This document shows, in pieces, positions 1 to 8,563 of a DNA stretch of 64,000 nt. The notes under the pieces are model-generated. The model saw only the letters and a list, made by a program, of their open reading frames with translations, was not told where the DNA came from and did not search any database. A program made the translations under genes and the position numbers. The stretch comes from Streptomyces sp. NBC_01803 (GTDB lineage Bacteria > Actinomycetota > Actinomycetes > Streptomycetales > Streptomycetaceae): NCBI RefSeq assembly GCF_035917415.1, contig NZ_CP109073.1, forward strand, positions 2,577,501 through 2,641,500, given 5' to 3'. Each line of letters opens with the position of its first letter. Position 1 is the first letter of the stretch.

Positions 1-592
1 CCAGCATCATGCCCATCGAGGGCGCGACGGGCTTGAGCCGCTGGAAGTCGGTCCACGACAGCACACCGGGGTTGAGGTGCGGCAGCAGGCCGGTCTCCTC
101 CAGCACCCGCACGGCCATGGCCCGCACATAGGCGAGGGTGTCGTCGTACCCCTCGGCTTCCAGCCAGGCGCGGGCCTCCGGCCAACGGTCCTCGGGCTTG
201 TCGCCGAGCGTGAACAGGGCTTCCTTGCAGCCCGTCTCCGCACCCCGGCGGGCGATGTCGAGGACCTCGTCCGGCGACAGGAACATGCCGTGCCCGGCCC
301 GCCGCAGCTTGCCGGGCACGGTCACGAACGTGCAGTAGTGGCAGCGGTCCCGGCACAGGCGGGTCAGCGGGATGAACACCTTCTTGGAGTAAGTGATCAC
401 GCCGGGCCGCCCGGCGGCCTCCAGGCCGGCGTCCCTGACCCGGGCCGCCGCCGCGGCCAGCTCCTCCAGGTCGGGGCCCCGGGCCTGGAGCAGCACGGCC
501 GTCTCGCCCACGTCGAGGGCCACCCCGTCGCGAGCCCGGCGCAGCGCGCGCCGCATCGAGTTCACCGTCGGTACCTGCGCGCTAGTTGTCAT
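1..592 (-). CDS. fbiC: FO synthase FbiC, N-terminal (CofG-like) part, cut by window edge
   Basis: Radical-SAM enzyme that makes FO, the deazaflavin core of coenzyme F420, from a riboflavin precursor and tyrosine. About 197 codons are present; the rest (full length usually about 860 residues) lies left of the window. The start reads [20 protein letters not shown]. The radical-SAM cysteine motif C-R-D-R-C-H-Y-C (CxxxCxxC) lies near residue 81 and is followed by [15 protein letters not shown], typical of the CofG half. The ATG at 592 has no spaced Shine-Dalgarno sequence. TATGCT sits six bases upstream, so the transcript is probably leaderless. Neighbouring afsR agrees with the gene order recalled for S. 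coelicolor. Very confident of family; 3' end not visible. Confidence 0.93.
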   Translation of the reverse strand, partial: MTTSAQVPTVNSMRRALRRARDGVALDVGETAVLLQARGPDLEELAAAAARVRDAGLEAAGRPGVITYSKKVFIPLTRLCRDRCHYCTFVTVPGKLRRAGHGMFLSPDEVLDIARRGAETGCKEALFTLGDKPEDRWPEARAWLEAEGYDDTLAYVRAMAVRVLEETGLLPHLNPGVLSWTDFQRLKPVAPSMGMML

Positions 593-598
593 CCTCTG

Positions 599-604
599 AG
601 CATA
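599..604 (-). promoter_or_regulatory. -10 element of leaderless fbiC promoter
   Basis: Read on the minus strand the bases are TATGCT, then six bases (cagagg), then the fbiC ATG. This is the usual arrangement of a leaderless actinomycete transcript. The promoter lies inside the decayed PHP gene. Confidence 0.5.
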
Positions 605-633
605 AGAGCGAAAACAGGCGTCGGGCATGGCGC

Positions 634-1565
634 CTTTCGGACGGCCGCCGTACCCCCGCCGAGATGGGCGACGGCGGCGCGCGCCGCCGGCCTGGACTTC
701 ATCGTCACCACCGAGCACAACACCAGCTCGGCGCACGGCGCCTCGCAGGGCCTGCCGGACGACGACCTGCTGATCCTGTGCGGCGAGGAGGTCACCACCC
801 GCAACGGACCACTACCTGGCGCTCGGCATCGACCCCGGCACATTCATCGACGGGCGCTACCGCGCGCGCGACGGCGCCTACGCCCGGTTCGCGCGCCGTA
901 TCCACCAGGCGGACGGCCTGGCCGCGCCCGCCTACGCGCACGCCACGTGCATCGGCTGCTCCTGGCGGTTCGGCTTCCACGAGGCCGACGCGGTCGAGCT
1001 GTGGAACGGGCCGTGGACCGCCGACGACGAGCTGACACTGGCCGGTTGGGAGACGCTGCTGCGGGAGAGCGACGAGTGGCTGCCCGCGATGGGCAACAGC
1101 GACGCGCACCGCGAGCCGCAGGTCGTCGGCCTGCCGCAGACCGTGGTGCTGGCCGAGGACCTGACCCGGCACGCCATCCTGGACGGCATCAGGGCCGGGC
1201 GCAGCTATCTCGCGGAATCCTCCGCCGTCCACCTCACGCTGACCGTGAGCGACGAACGCGGGCGCCACTCGGGCATCGGGGAGCGACTCGTCGCGCCCGC
1301 CGACACCCAGGTCACGGTGCGGGCCGAGGCGTCCGGCGTGCCGGCCGGCATCGTGCGGCTGATCACCGATCAGGGATTGATGTGTGGTCACACGCTTCCG
1401 TCGGGTGGCGACGGGGCAGTGACGTGGCAGACCACTGTCGCTAATGTCGGGCACCTGCGCGCGGAGATCCGGCGCGCACCGGCCGACGGCGGTGCTTCCG
1501 GAATTCCCGGACCGATGGCGGCGTTGACCAATCCGGTCTTTCTGCAGAGCGGCACATCCGGATAA
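634..1565 (+). pseudogene. PHP-domain metallo-hydrolase (CehA/McbA-like), truncated and frameshifted
   Basis: Three reading frames must be joined to recover one protein. [10 protein letters not shown] (from 637) is in one frame. [18 protein letters not shown] to about 805 is in a second. DHYLALGID onward, through AYAHATCIGCSW and GNSDAH to the stop at 1565, is in a third. An extra G near 665-668 and a net +1 (or -2) shift near 805-807 explain the breaks. The PHP metal ligands TTEHN and GNSDAH survive, but the first conserved motif (D-x-H-x-H before SDG) is missing because the 5' end is lost against fbiC. Intact relatives are roughly 300-400 residues. Function is certainly lost unless the shifts are sequencing errors. 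Confidence 0.82.
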
Positions 1566-1612
1566 AGTCTTAGGTTCGCCCCATAAGTTGAGAAGGTAAA
1601 GCAGAGGACGCC

Positions 1613-4549
1613 ATGGTCAAGGCTGAGGGGACCACGGGGGGTCATACGGCTGCCTTGCACTTCGCTGTGCTGGGACCGGTCCACGCACGGCAGGGTGATC
1701 GGCCCCTGCCGTCCGGTTCACCTCAGCAACGGGCTTTGCTGGCCACGCTGTTGCTGCGGCGCGGCCGGACGGCCACCGCGCAGGAGCTGGTGAACGCCCT
1801 GTGGGGCGAGGAGCCGCCGCGCGAGGCCGTGGCCGCGCTGCGCACGTATGCCGCCCGGCTGCGCAAGTCGCTGGTGCCCCGCTCCGGGGTCCTGGTGACC
1901 GAGCTGGGCGGCTACGCCCTGCGGCTGGCCGAGGGGGACGAGCTGGACGTGGACACGGTCGGCAGGCTCACCTCGGCCGCCGAGAAGTGCGCGGCGGCCG
2001 GGGACCTGATCGGCGCGCACGAGCTGTACGGGCGGGCCCTGGCGCTGTGGGACGGCGAGGCGCTGGGCGGACTCCCCGGCCCCGAGGCGGAGATCCAGCG
2101 GGCGCGGCTGGAGGAGCAGCGGCTGTCGCTGATCGAGCAGCGGCTCGACGTCGGCCTCCAGGCCGGGCTGCACGCGGAGTCCGTCTCCGAGCTGACCGCG
2201 CTGACCACCACGTATCCCATGCGGGAGCGGCTGCGCGAGCTGTTGATGCTGGCGCTGTACCGCAGCGGCCGGCAGGCGGAGGCGCTGGCCGTGTACAACG
2301 ACGCGCGCCGGCTGCTGATCGACGAGCTGGGCGTCGAACCCCGCGCCGAGCTCGCCGATTTGCAGCAGCGCATTCTCAACCGCGACGAGTCGCTGACCCT
2401 CGTCGCGGCGCCCTCGTCCGCCCCGGTGGCCACGGTCCGTCCCGCCCAGCTCCCGGCGGCCGTTCCGGACTTCACGGGACGAGCCGCGTTCGTCGACGAG
2501 CTGGGCGCCCAGCTGGCGACGGCCGGCGGACGGGTGATGGCCGTCTCGGCGGTGGCCGGGATCGGCGGCGTCGGCAAGACGACGCTGGCCGTGCAGGTCG
2601 CCCACGCCGCCCGCGACCACTTCCCCGACGGCCAGCTCTACGTCGACCTCCAGGGCGCGGGCGCGGGTCCGGCCGACCCGGAGGCGGTGCTCGGCGCGTT
2701 CCTGCGGGCCCTGGGCGCCCAGGACGCGGCCATTCCGGATGGCGTGGCCGAACGCGCCGCGCTCTACCGTTCACTTCTCGACGGCAAGCGGGTGCTGACG
2801 CTGCTGGACAACGCGCGCGACGCGGCCCAGGTGCGGCATCTGCTGCCGGGGACCCCGGGCTGCGCCACGCTGATCACCAGCCGGGTGCGGATGGTGGACC
2901 TGGCCGGGGCGCATCTGGTGGACCTGGACGTGATGAGCCCGGAGGAGGCGCTGACCCTCTTCACCCGGATCGTCGGCACCGAGCGCGTCACCACCGAGCG
3001 CAAGGCCGCCATGGACGTGGTCGCCGCCTGCGGCTTCCTGCCGCTGGCCATTCGCATCGCCGCCAGCCGCCTGGCCGCGCGCCGTACCTGGACGGTGTCC
3101 GTCCTGGCCCGCAAGCTGTCCGACGAGCGCCGCCGCCTGGACGAGCTCCAGGCCGGCGACCAGGCCGTGAAGGCCACCTTCGAGCTCGGCTACGGCCAGC
3201 TGGAGCGCGAGCAGGCCCGCGCCTTCCGCCTGCTGGGACTGGCCGACGGCCCCGACATCTCGCTGGCCGCCGCCGCGGCCGTCCTCGACCGCGACGAGGA
3301 GGCCGCCGAGGCCATCCTCGAAGGTCTGGTCGACACCTCGCTGCTGGAGTCGGCGGCGCCCGGCCGCTACCGCTTCCACGACCTGGTGCGCCTCTTCGCG
3401 CGGGCGTGCGCCGAGCGCGACGAGCAGCCCCCGGCCGAACGGGACGCCGCCCTCGCCCGGCTGCTCGACTTCTACCTCGCGACCACGGCCAGAGTCCGCG
3501 GTCTGGAGCGGCCCGGTGACCGGCTGGTCGCCCACCTCGCGCCCACCAAGTACCCCGGGCTCGCCTTCGGCAGCGAGGAGGACGGGCTGGAGTGGGTCTT
3601 CTCCGAGGGCGAATGCCTGCTGACCTGCGTCCGGCAGTCGGCCGCCGCCGGACCGGGCGCGCTGCGCCGGGCCGTCGACATCCTGCTCGCCACCCAGGAC
3701 CTCGCCGAATCCGGCGCCTTCTCCCGGCAGTACAAGCGGGCCACCCAGGTGGTGCTGGACACGGCCGAGGCCACCGGCGCGACCCTGGTCGAGGGACGGG
3801 CCCGGATGCTGCTGTCGCACGTGCACAGCGTCGGCGGCCGGTTCGAGGAGTCGGACGCCGAGGCGGTCCGCGCGATCCTGCTGGCGCGGGCGGCGGAGGA
3901 CCCCATGCCCTACGGGTACACGGTCAACGACCGGGGCATCCTCGCGCTCTACCAGGAGCGGTACGACGACGCCGAGGCGTACTTCACCCGGGCCCTCGAA
4001 TCCTTCCGCGAGGACGGCAACCGCTCCTGCGAGGCCACCGCGCTGAGCAACATCTCCCGGGTCCACCTCGCCACCGGACGCATCGAGTCCGCCGTCTCGC
4101 TGGCCCAGCAGGCACCCCCCATCTTCGTGGAGCTCGGCGCCACCCTGCGCCTGGCCAACGCCAACTACGCGCTGGGCATGGCCCTCGCCCAGGCCGGCCA
4201 GGCCGACGACGCGCTCGCCCGCCTCCGCCAGGCGCTCACCACCTTCCGCGACAAGCGGCAGCGCCTGTGGGAGGGCATGACGCTCTTCCGGCTCGCCGAG
4301 GCCCACCTCGCCCTCGCCGACCCGGCACAGGCGGCGCCCTTCGCCGAGCAGGCCCTCGCGACGCTCCGCGACATCGGCGGCGGCTGGCGGCGCGCCCAGG
4401 TGCTCACCGTGCTGGGCCGCGCGCTCAGTGGCATCGGCCAGGCCGGACGGGCCCGCGCCTGCTGGGAACAGGCACTCGCGGTCTTCGAGAAGCTCGGCAG
4501 CAAGGATTCCGTGGAAGTCCGCAACCTTCTGGCGTCCCTCACCGTCTGA
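1613..4549 (+). CDS. afsR: AfsR-type SARP regulator with NB-ARC ATPase and TPR domains
   Basis: 978 residues; the S. coelicolor protein is 993. Order: winged-helix SARP DNA-binding domain (about 15-105), BTAD domain (about 110-255, with ELGVEPRAEL at its end), NB-ARC nucleotide-binding domain with P-loop GIGGVGKTT near residue 315, then C-terminal TPR repeats (from about 700, for example LFRLAEAHLALADPAQA). The start ATG has an AGAGGA ribosome site 5-6 bases upstream. Known role in the family: AfsR is phosphorylated by AfsK and activates afsS, raising secondary metabolism. Both partners are encoded in this window. The next gene downstream is afsS-like, in the same direction but behind its own SARP-box promoter. 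Identity rests on domain order plus neighbours. Confidence 0.93.
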   Translation: MVKAEGTTGGHTAALHFAVLGPVHARQGDRPLPSGSPQQRALLATLLLRRGRTATAQELVNALWGEEPPREAVAALRTYAARLRKSLVPRSGVLVTELGGYALRLAEGDELDVDTVGRLTSAAEKCAAAGDLIGAHELYGRALALWDGEALGGLPGPEAEIQRARLEEQRLSLIEQRLDVGLQAGLHAESVSELTALTTTYPMRERLRELLMLALYRSGRQAEALAVYNDARRLLIDELGVEPRAELADLQQRILNRDESLTLVAAPSSAPVATVRPAQLPAAVPDFTGRAAFVDELGAQLATAGGRVMAVSAVAGIGGVGKTTLAVQVAHAARDHFPDGQLYVDLQGAGAGPADPEAVLGAFLRALGAQDAAIPDGVAERAALYRSLLDGKRVLTLLDNARDAAQVRHLLPGTPGCATLITSRVRMVDLAGAHLVDLDVMSPEEALTLFTRIVGTERVTTERKAAMDVVAACGFLPLAIRIAASRLAARRTWTVSVLARKLSDERRRLDELQAGDQAVKATFELGYGQLEREQARAFRLLGLADGPDISLAAAAAVLDRDEEAAEAILEGLVDTSLLESAAPGRYRFHDLVRLFARACAERDEQPPAERDAALARLLDFYLATTARVRGLERPGDRLVAHLAPTKYPGLAFGSEEDGLEWVFSEGECLLTCVRQSAAAGPGALRRAVDILLATQDLAESGAFSRQYKRATQVVLDTAEATGATLVEGRARMLLSHVHSVGGRFEESDAEAVRAILLARAAEDPMPYGYTVNDRGILALYQERYDDAEAYFTRALESFREDGNRSCEATALSNISRVHLATGRIESAVSLAQQAPPIFVELGATLRLANANYALGMALAQAGQADDALARLRQALTTFRDKRQRLWEGMTLFRLAEAHLALADPAQAAPFAEQALATLRDIGGGWRRAQVLTVLGRALSGIGQAGRARACWEQALAVFEKLGSKDSVEVRNLLASLTV

Positions 4550-4573
4550 TCATCTGACACGCCGCTCGCGAGC

Positions 4574-4606
4574 ATTCATTGAATGTTTATCGCGCACTGA
4601 CACGCT
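4574..4606 (+). promoter_or_regulatory. Putative AfsR (SARP) box and -10 of the afsS promoter
   Basis: Two 11-bp units are back to back: ATTCATTGAAT (4574-4584) and GTTTATCGCGC (4585-4595), matching at TT-AT-G within the heptamer. Eight bases after the second heptamer lies a -10-like CACGCT (4601-4606). SARPs bind 11-bp-spaced direct repeats placed eight bases before the -10, and AfsR is known to activate afsS in this way. The same GTTTATCGC core recurs at 5519. Confidence 0.55.
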
Positions 4607-4723
4607 CATGTCCACAACCGCCGATGGGGGGTGGCGGTTGCCAGGGCAGGGTCGTCCGCGCACCACGGGGGAGTTCCGCGGGCGGCCCTGCACATCGAGT
4701 CCACGATCACCGGGGAGTAGACC

Positions 4724-5092
4724 GTGACCGACATCACGACCAAGCCGGACTTGGCCGAGATCCAGATAGTCGACCACCACCCGACCAGCGAGCCCGCGAC
4801 GGGCCTCACCAGCCCGCCCGTGCGGCCGGAGGACCGCGTCACCGAGGCGCCGGAGACCGAGGTCGAGACCGAGCCGGAAGGCGCGGAGGTGGCCGAGGGG
4901 GACACCGCCGAGGTGGACACCGCCAAGGGCGGCAAGGCCGCGGCCAAGCCCGTACCGATCACCAGGCCCAAGCCGGGGCGCCGGAACGTCGTCACGACGG
5001 ACCATCACCCGACCGGGGCACCGGCGGCGGGGGCCGCGGTGCCCGTCAGGCCGACCGACACCGACGGCCCGACCGGCGGCGATGCCGCCTGA
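4724..5092 (+). CDS. afsS: AfsS-like small regulatory protein, enlarged
   Basis: 122-residue acidic, low-complexity protein starting at GTG after a GGGGAG ribosome site. It sits 174 bp downstream of afsR in the same direction. AfsS proteins are about 63 residues and consist of repeats centred on D-x-H-x-x-x-x-P. Two such repeats are visible, IVDHHPTSEPATG near the N-terminus and TTDHHPTGAPAAG near residue 90. They are separated by an Ala/Glu/Lys-rich segment (EAPETEVETEPEGAEVAEG, then AKGGKAAAKP) that makes this protein twice the usual length. Role in the family: pleiotropic booster of antibiotic synthesis, target of AfsR. The assignment rests on position, motif and promoter, not on overall identity. 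Confidence 0.75.
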   Translation: MTDITTKPDLAEIQIVDHHPTSEPATGLTSPPVRPEDRVTEAPETEVETEPEGAEVAEGDTAEVDTAKGGKAAAKPVPITRPKPGRRNVVTTDHHPTGAPAAGAAVPVRPTDTDGPTGGDAA

Positions 5093-5117
5093 CCGGCACT
5101 CACCCGCCGTGCACATG

Positions 5118-5153
5118 ACCGGCCGCTCAGCACTCGGTTGCGGAGCGGCCGGT
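5118..5153 (+). terminator. Stem-loop terminator after afsS
   Basis: ACCGGCCGCTC (5118-5128) pairs perfectly with GAGCGGCCGGT (5143-5153) across a 14-base loop, followed by a pyrimidine-rich TCTTCTG. It separates afsS from the next small gene. Confidence 0.6.
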
Positions 5154-5288
5154 TCTTCTGTGCGGGCTCGGAGCATGCTTCAGAGGACGGCTCCATCCGC
5201 ACGTGCCCCGCTCCGCGCCCGTTCCCTCTTCCGTCGCCCACCTGCCGTCTCCCGTCTCCCGTCTCCCGTCTCCCGTCAAGGAGTTCGC

Positions 5289-5468
5289 ATGACCCGCAAG
5301 CAGCGAATCATGTCCGTGTGCGCCACCGCCGCGGCGCTGGCCGCCGCCCTCGCCGGTCCGGCGCTCGTCGCACAGCCGGCGGGCACCGCGACCCTCGCGG
5401 ACCACCACCCGCTCAGAGCCGACACCGTCGCCGGGACCGCGGCGGACACGAGCGTCGAGGAACAGTAG
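5289..5468 (+). CDS. Small exported peptide with DHHP motif
   Basis: 59 residues. ATG at 5289 follows a good AAGGAG site (5277-5282), itself preceded by four copies of a CCCGTCT heptamer. The N-terminus (MTRKQRIMSVCATAAALA, then a hydrophobic stretch to about residue 27 ending A-Q-P-A) is a convincing Sec signal peptide. The remaining tail of about 28-30 residues contains LADHHPLRAD and ends TSVEEQ. The DHHP core matches the repeat core of the AfsS-like protein just upstream. No family recognised. It could be an ordinary small secreted protein; whether the shared motif is meaningful is open. Confidence 0.6.
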   Translation: MTRKQRIMSVCATAAALAAALAGPALVAQPAGTATLADHHPLRADTVAGTAADTSVEEQ

Positions 5469-5518
5469 CGACGTCCGGTCGGCGGCGGTGGGCGGGCCCG
5501 GAAGGCCCGCCCTCCGGC

Positions 5519-5551
5519 GTTTATCGCACGTTTATTGCCCCCTGCCATTCT
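5519..5551 (+). promoter_or_regulatory. Second putative SARP box with -10
   Basis: GTTTATCGCAC (5519-5529) and GTTTATTGCCC (5530-5540) are direct repeats identical at 9 of 11 positions. A -10-like CATTCT (5546-5551) lies about nine bases after the second heptamer. The layout matches a SARP-activated promoter and shares GTTTATCGC with the box before afsS. No coding gene starts nearby on the + strand; the next is at 5897. Confidence 0.55.
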
Positions 5552-5592
5552 CTTAGCAACCGACCGCACGGGGTGCGCGGTTGGGGGGCTCC

Positions 5593-5637
5593 CCGGACCT
5601 GTTCGGCGGTAACGGGGGAGCCGCCGAACAGGTCCGG
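5593..5637 (+). ncRNA. 17-bp perfect hairpin, possible short RNA or attenuator
   Basis: The left arm CCGGACCTGTTCGGCGG (5593-5609) and right arm (5621-5637) pair perfectly over 17 bp with an 11-base loop. A shorter competing stem, GGCTCCCC (5587-5594) with GGGGAGCC (5615-5622), would exclude it. No T-tract follows. It begins about 40 bases after the SARP-like promoter, so a transcript of about 80-90 nt is possible. From here to 5884 I see no gene. Confidence 0.4.
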
Positions 5638-5896
5638 TGCTGGAGAGCCGGTTCGGACGGCGCGGAGGGGGCGTCGTCCGGGCCGCGACCGGCCCGGACC
5701 GATTCGGCCGGTCGCCGGTGGGGGCCGGCGGCCGGAACCATCACGGCGACCCGCCCCGTTCCCGCGATCCGCGGGCACCCGGGGCGGGTTTCTGTCACGC
5801 CTCGTCGCGCGACCCATGCGGATCTCATCCCTCGCCATGATCTTTCTCGTTCTCCGGTCCGATCCCGAGTGGTCGCCGTCCCGTTAGCGTCGTGGC

Positions 5897-6538
5897 ATGA
5901 AGATCGGATTTCTCGGCACCGGCAATGTCGCCCGTGCCCTCGCCACCGGCTGGGCCGCCGCCGGACATGACGTGGTCCTCGGCTCGCGCAAGCCCGAGGA
6001 CAGGGAGGGCAGGCCCGACGGCGGCCATACCGTCACCGGCCTGGCCGAGGCGGCGGCCCACGCCGACGTGCTGGTCAACGCCACTCCCGGCACGGCGTCC
6101 CTGGACGTCCTGGAGGTGATCGGCGCCCCGGCCTTGGCCGGCAAGGTGCTGATCGACGTGGCGGTCGGCCTGACCCAGGACATGCGGCTCTCACATCCGG
6201 GCGTCTCGCTCGGCGAGGAGATCCAGGCCGCCTACCCCGAGCTGCGCGTGGTGAAGTCGCTGTGCACCATCACCGCCGCCGTGATGGTCGCCCCCGGGCT
6301 GCTGGACGGGCCGAGCACCGTATTCCTCTCCGGCGACGACGAGGCGGCCAAGCGCACGGCCGGCGGCCTGCTCACCGATCTCGGCTGGCCCGAGACGTCC
6401 CTGCTCGACCTGGGCGACATCGCGACCGCCCGGGGCCAGGAACACTTCGCGCTGCTGTTCCTCGGCGTGGCCGGGGCCCTGGGCACGCACCGGTTCAACG
6501 TCCGGGTCGTCCCGGTCTCCCGGGCGGCGGCGAGCTAG
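5897..6538 (+). CDS. NADPH-dependent F420 reductase-like Rossmann protein
   Basis: 213 residues. The N-terminal dinucleotide fold MKIGFLGTGNVARALATG and the following VVLGSRKPED (2'-phosphate-binding SRK) match the F420H2:NADP oxidoreductase family, which includes NADP-binding proteins of unknown substrate. Later motifs (ADVLVNATPGTAS, VVKSLCTITAAVM, FLSGDDEAAK) follow the same family pattern. The ATG follows TAGCGT by six bases, suggesting a leaderless transcript. F420 itself would come from fbiC in this window, but a dependence on F420 is inference; many relatives have other roles. Single gene, facing a convergent membrane-protein gene 30 bp downstream. Confidence 0.8.
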   Translation: MKIGFLGTGNVARALATGWAAAGHDVVLGSRKPEDREGRPDGGHTVTGLAEAAAHADVLVNATPGTASLDVLEVIGAPALAGKVLIDVAVGLTQDMRLSHPGVSLGEEIQAAYPELRVVKSLCTITAAVMVAPGLLDGPSTVFLSGDDEAAKRTAGGLLTDLGWPETSLLDLGDIATARGQEHFALLFLGVAGALGTHRFNVRVVPVSRAAAS

Positions 6539-6568
6539 CGCCGACGACGGCCTCAGGCCGCGGCGGCC

Positions 6569-7597
6569 TCAGGCGGCGGTCGAGGATGTGTCGTGGAACG
6601 AACGGCCGCCGCCGCGTACCTTCTCCAGGACCTCCTGCCCCCTGCGGTCCACCTGATGGGTGACGGCCTCCTGCGCCGCGCCGAAGATGGCCGCCCAGGC
6701 CAGGATCTGGCCCGGGGTGTCGAGGTCGGACAGCCCCGGCACCACGCTGCCGCGCACCAGGAGCAGGCCGATGACGGACGCCACCGCGCCGGCCGGCAGC
6801 TTCAGCATCATCAGGGACATCGGGACCATGTAGGGGGTCGTCGTCCCCTGGATCTTCCGCAGCGAGGCGGCCCCGGCCAGCGCCGCCGTCGCGAGACCGA
6901 CGGCCTCCACCGTGAGCACGTCCCAGCTCGACAGCCTGCCGCCGGTGGGACAGGCGGGCTCGTTCTGCCGGGCGTCGTGGAAGCACAGATCGAAGACGTT
7001 CGGCTGCGCCGCTCCCCAGATGGCGAAGGCGACCGCGATGCACGTCATCATCATCGTGGCGCCGAACAGGCAGTTCCGGAACGACCGCACCCGCGCCCGC
7101 TCGGACTCCTCCGCGCCGTTCGCCGCCTTCAGCGCCCTGACCGCCAGCTCGCGGAACTCGGGCAGCAGCTTCTGGCCGGCCGACATCAGCCGCTCCTCCA
7201 GCGCCCGGCGGCGCGGGTCCTGCGCCCCCAGATGCTGCCGGACCCGGGCGAGCACGTCGGCCGACCACCACATGAGCTCGGCGGCGGGGGCGACCTGGAG
7301 CAGCTCGACCTCGACCTGGTGGATGTTGGCCCAGGTGGCGTCGACGTCGGAGCCGTACCAGGCCGCCTTCCACGTGCTCCGGTCGGCGGCGGCCTCCTTG
7401 GCCCGCGCGAGCTGCCGTTCCACGCCGTCCAGCTTGATCCGCTTGGCGGACGCGACGAATCTGCGGTTCCTGATGCGTTCCAGCGCGTATTCGAGGCTGG
7501 CGACCTCGGCGAGCGCCCGTTCGCGCCACGACGCCCGGTCGCGGCGCTCCCGGCGCTCCCGGCGCCGGGACCTGCCTCTGACCGCGCCCTTGTCCAT
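6569..7597 (-). CDS. Hypothetical membrane protein with helical N-terminal half
   Basis: 342 residues, family not recognised. The first about 30 residues are very Arg-rich (SRRRERRERRDRASWRER). Residues 30-165 are charged and predicted helical (coiled-coil-like, with EVELLQVAPAAELMWW). Three or four hydrophobic segments follow from about residue 178 (LFGATMMMTCIAVAFAIW, VEAVGLATAALAGAASL, MMLKLPAGAVASVIGLLLV, ILAWAAIFGAAQ). Two cysteines (LCFHD, PACP) lie in the loop between the first two segments and could form a disulphide outside. Topology suggests a cytoplasmic helical domain anchored by a C-terminal membrane domain. Confidence 0.75.
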   Translation of the reverse strand: MDKGAVRGRSRRRERRERRDRASWRERALAEVASLEYALERIRNRRFVASAKRIKLDGVERQLARAKEAAADRSTWKAAWYGSDVDATWANIHQVEVELLQVAPAAELMWWSADVLARVRQHLGAQDPRRRALEERLMSAGQKLLPEFRELAVRALKAANGAEESERARVRSFRNCLFGATMMMTCIAVAFAIWGAAQPNVFDLCFHDARQNEPACPTGGRLSSWDVLTVEAVGLATAALAGAASLRKIQGTTTPYMVPMSLMMLKLPAGAVASVIGLLLVRGSVVPGLSDLDTPGQILAWAAIFGAAQEAVTHQVDRRGQEVLEKVRGGGRSFHDTSSTAA

Positions 7598-7707
7598 ACG
7601 GCCATGGAACGGGAAAGGGCGGTGTCCTGCCCCATGGATTCAGTCGTCTGGGGGAACGGCCGCGACACCTCTCCGGCGTGCCGGGGGCCCGGACTAGGGT
7701 GAGGCGC

Positions 7708-8451
7708 ATGGGAGTACTGGACGGTAAGGCGGCGGTTGTGACCGGGGGTTCACGCGGCATCGGGCGCGGGATCGTGGAGCGGCTGGCGCGCGACGGCGCG
7801 CACGTGGTGTTCAGTTACGCGGCGCGCGCGGAGCGGGCCGCGGACGTGGAGCGCGCGGTCGCGCGCGCCGGCGGCCGGGCGCACGCGGTAGCGGCCGACT
7901 TCACCGATCCCGCCGCCGCCGACTGGCTGATGGAGCGCGCGGAGGAGCTGCTCGGCGGCCTGGACGTGCTGGTCAACAACGCGGCCCTGACGTTCACCCC
8001 GACGAGACTCGCCGACACGGACGAGAAGCAGTACGACGAGGTGATGGGGGCCAACGCCAAGGCGGCCTTCCTGACCCTGCGGTACGCGGCCCGCCACATG
8101 CGCGACGGCGGACGGATCATCGGGATCTCCTCGCTCAACACCACCCGCCCGGCGCCCGGCGTCGGCACGTATGCGGCGAGCAAGGGCGCGCTCGAACAGC
8201 TCTGCGCGGTGGCCGCGTTGGAGCTGGCCGGACGCGGCATCACGGTGAACGTGGTCTCCCCCGGTGCCACCGACACCGACCTGCTGCGCAGCGCGAACAC
8301 ACCCGAGGCCCTGGCCCGGGTCCCCGCCCTCACCCCTCTCGGCCGCCTGGGCGAGCCCGCCGATGTGGCGGACGTGGTGGCCTTCCTGGCCGGCCCCGAC
8401 GCCCGCTGGCTGACTGGCCAGAACCTCCACGCGACGGGCGGCCTCGCCTGA
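7708..8451 (+). CDS. Short-chain dehydrogenase/reductase (3-oxoacyl-ACP reductase type)
   Basis: 247 residues from ATG 7708. This start is chosen because TAGGGT lies seven bases upstream (leaderless) and the protein then begins MGVLDGKAAVVTGGSRGIG, the usual SDR N-terminus. Cofactor motif TGGSRGIG at residues 12-19, structural NNAA (LVNNAALTF), catalytic Ser in IGISSLNTT, YAASK with the catalytic Tyr and Lys, and VSPGATDTDLL after it. The ending TGQNLHATGGLA is characteristic of FabG-like SDRs. Substrate cannot be told from the sequence. Confidence 0.88.
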   Translation: MGVLDGKAAVVTGGSRGIGRGIVERLARDGAHVVFSYAARAERAADVERAVARAGGRAHAVAADFTDPAAADWLMERAEELLGGLDVLVNNAALTFTPTRLADTDEKQYDEVMGANAKAAFLTLRYAARHMRDGGRIIGISSLNTTRPAPGVGTYAASKGALEQLCAVAALELAGRGITVNVVSPGATDTDLLRSANTPEALARVPALTPLGRLGEPADVADVVAFLAGPDARWLTGQNLHATGGLA

Positions 8452-8563
8452 GCCCCGCCCGGACAGACCGGGAGCCCCGGGCCCACGCCCCGCACCGAAC
8501 CCGGCGGCCGGCCTCACAACCCGCCGGGCAACGCCGGCGCGCCCACCACCACGCGCAGCGCCA

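Noticed and set aside
5138..5887. 249-codon ORF spanning the gap after the small peptide
   Set aside because: Pro/Arg/Ser-rich, crosses a terminator and the palindromic hairpin; not protein-like.
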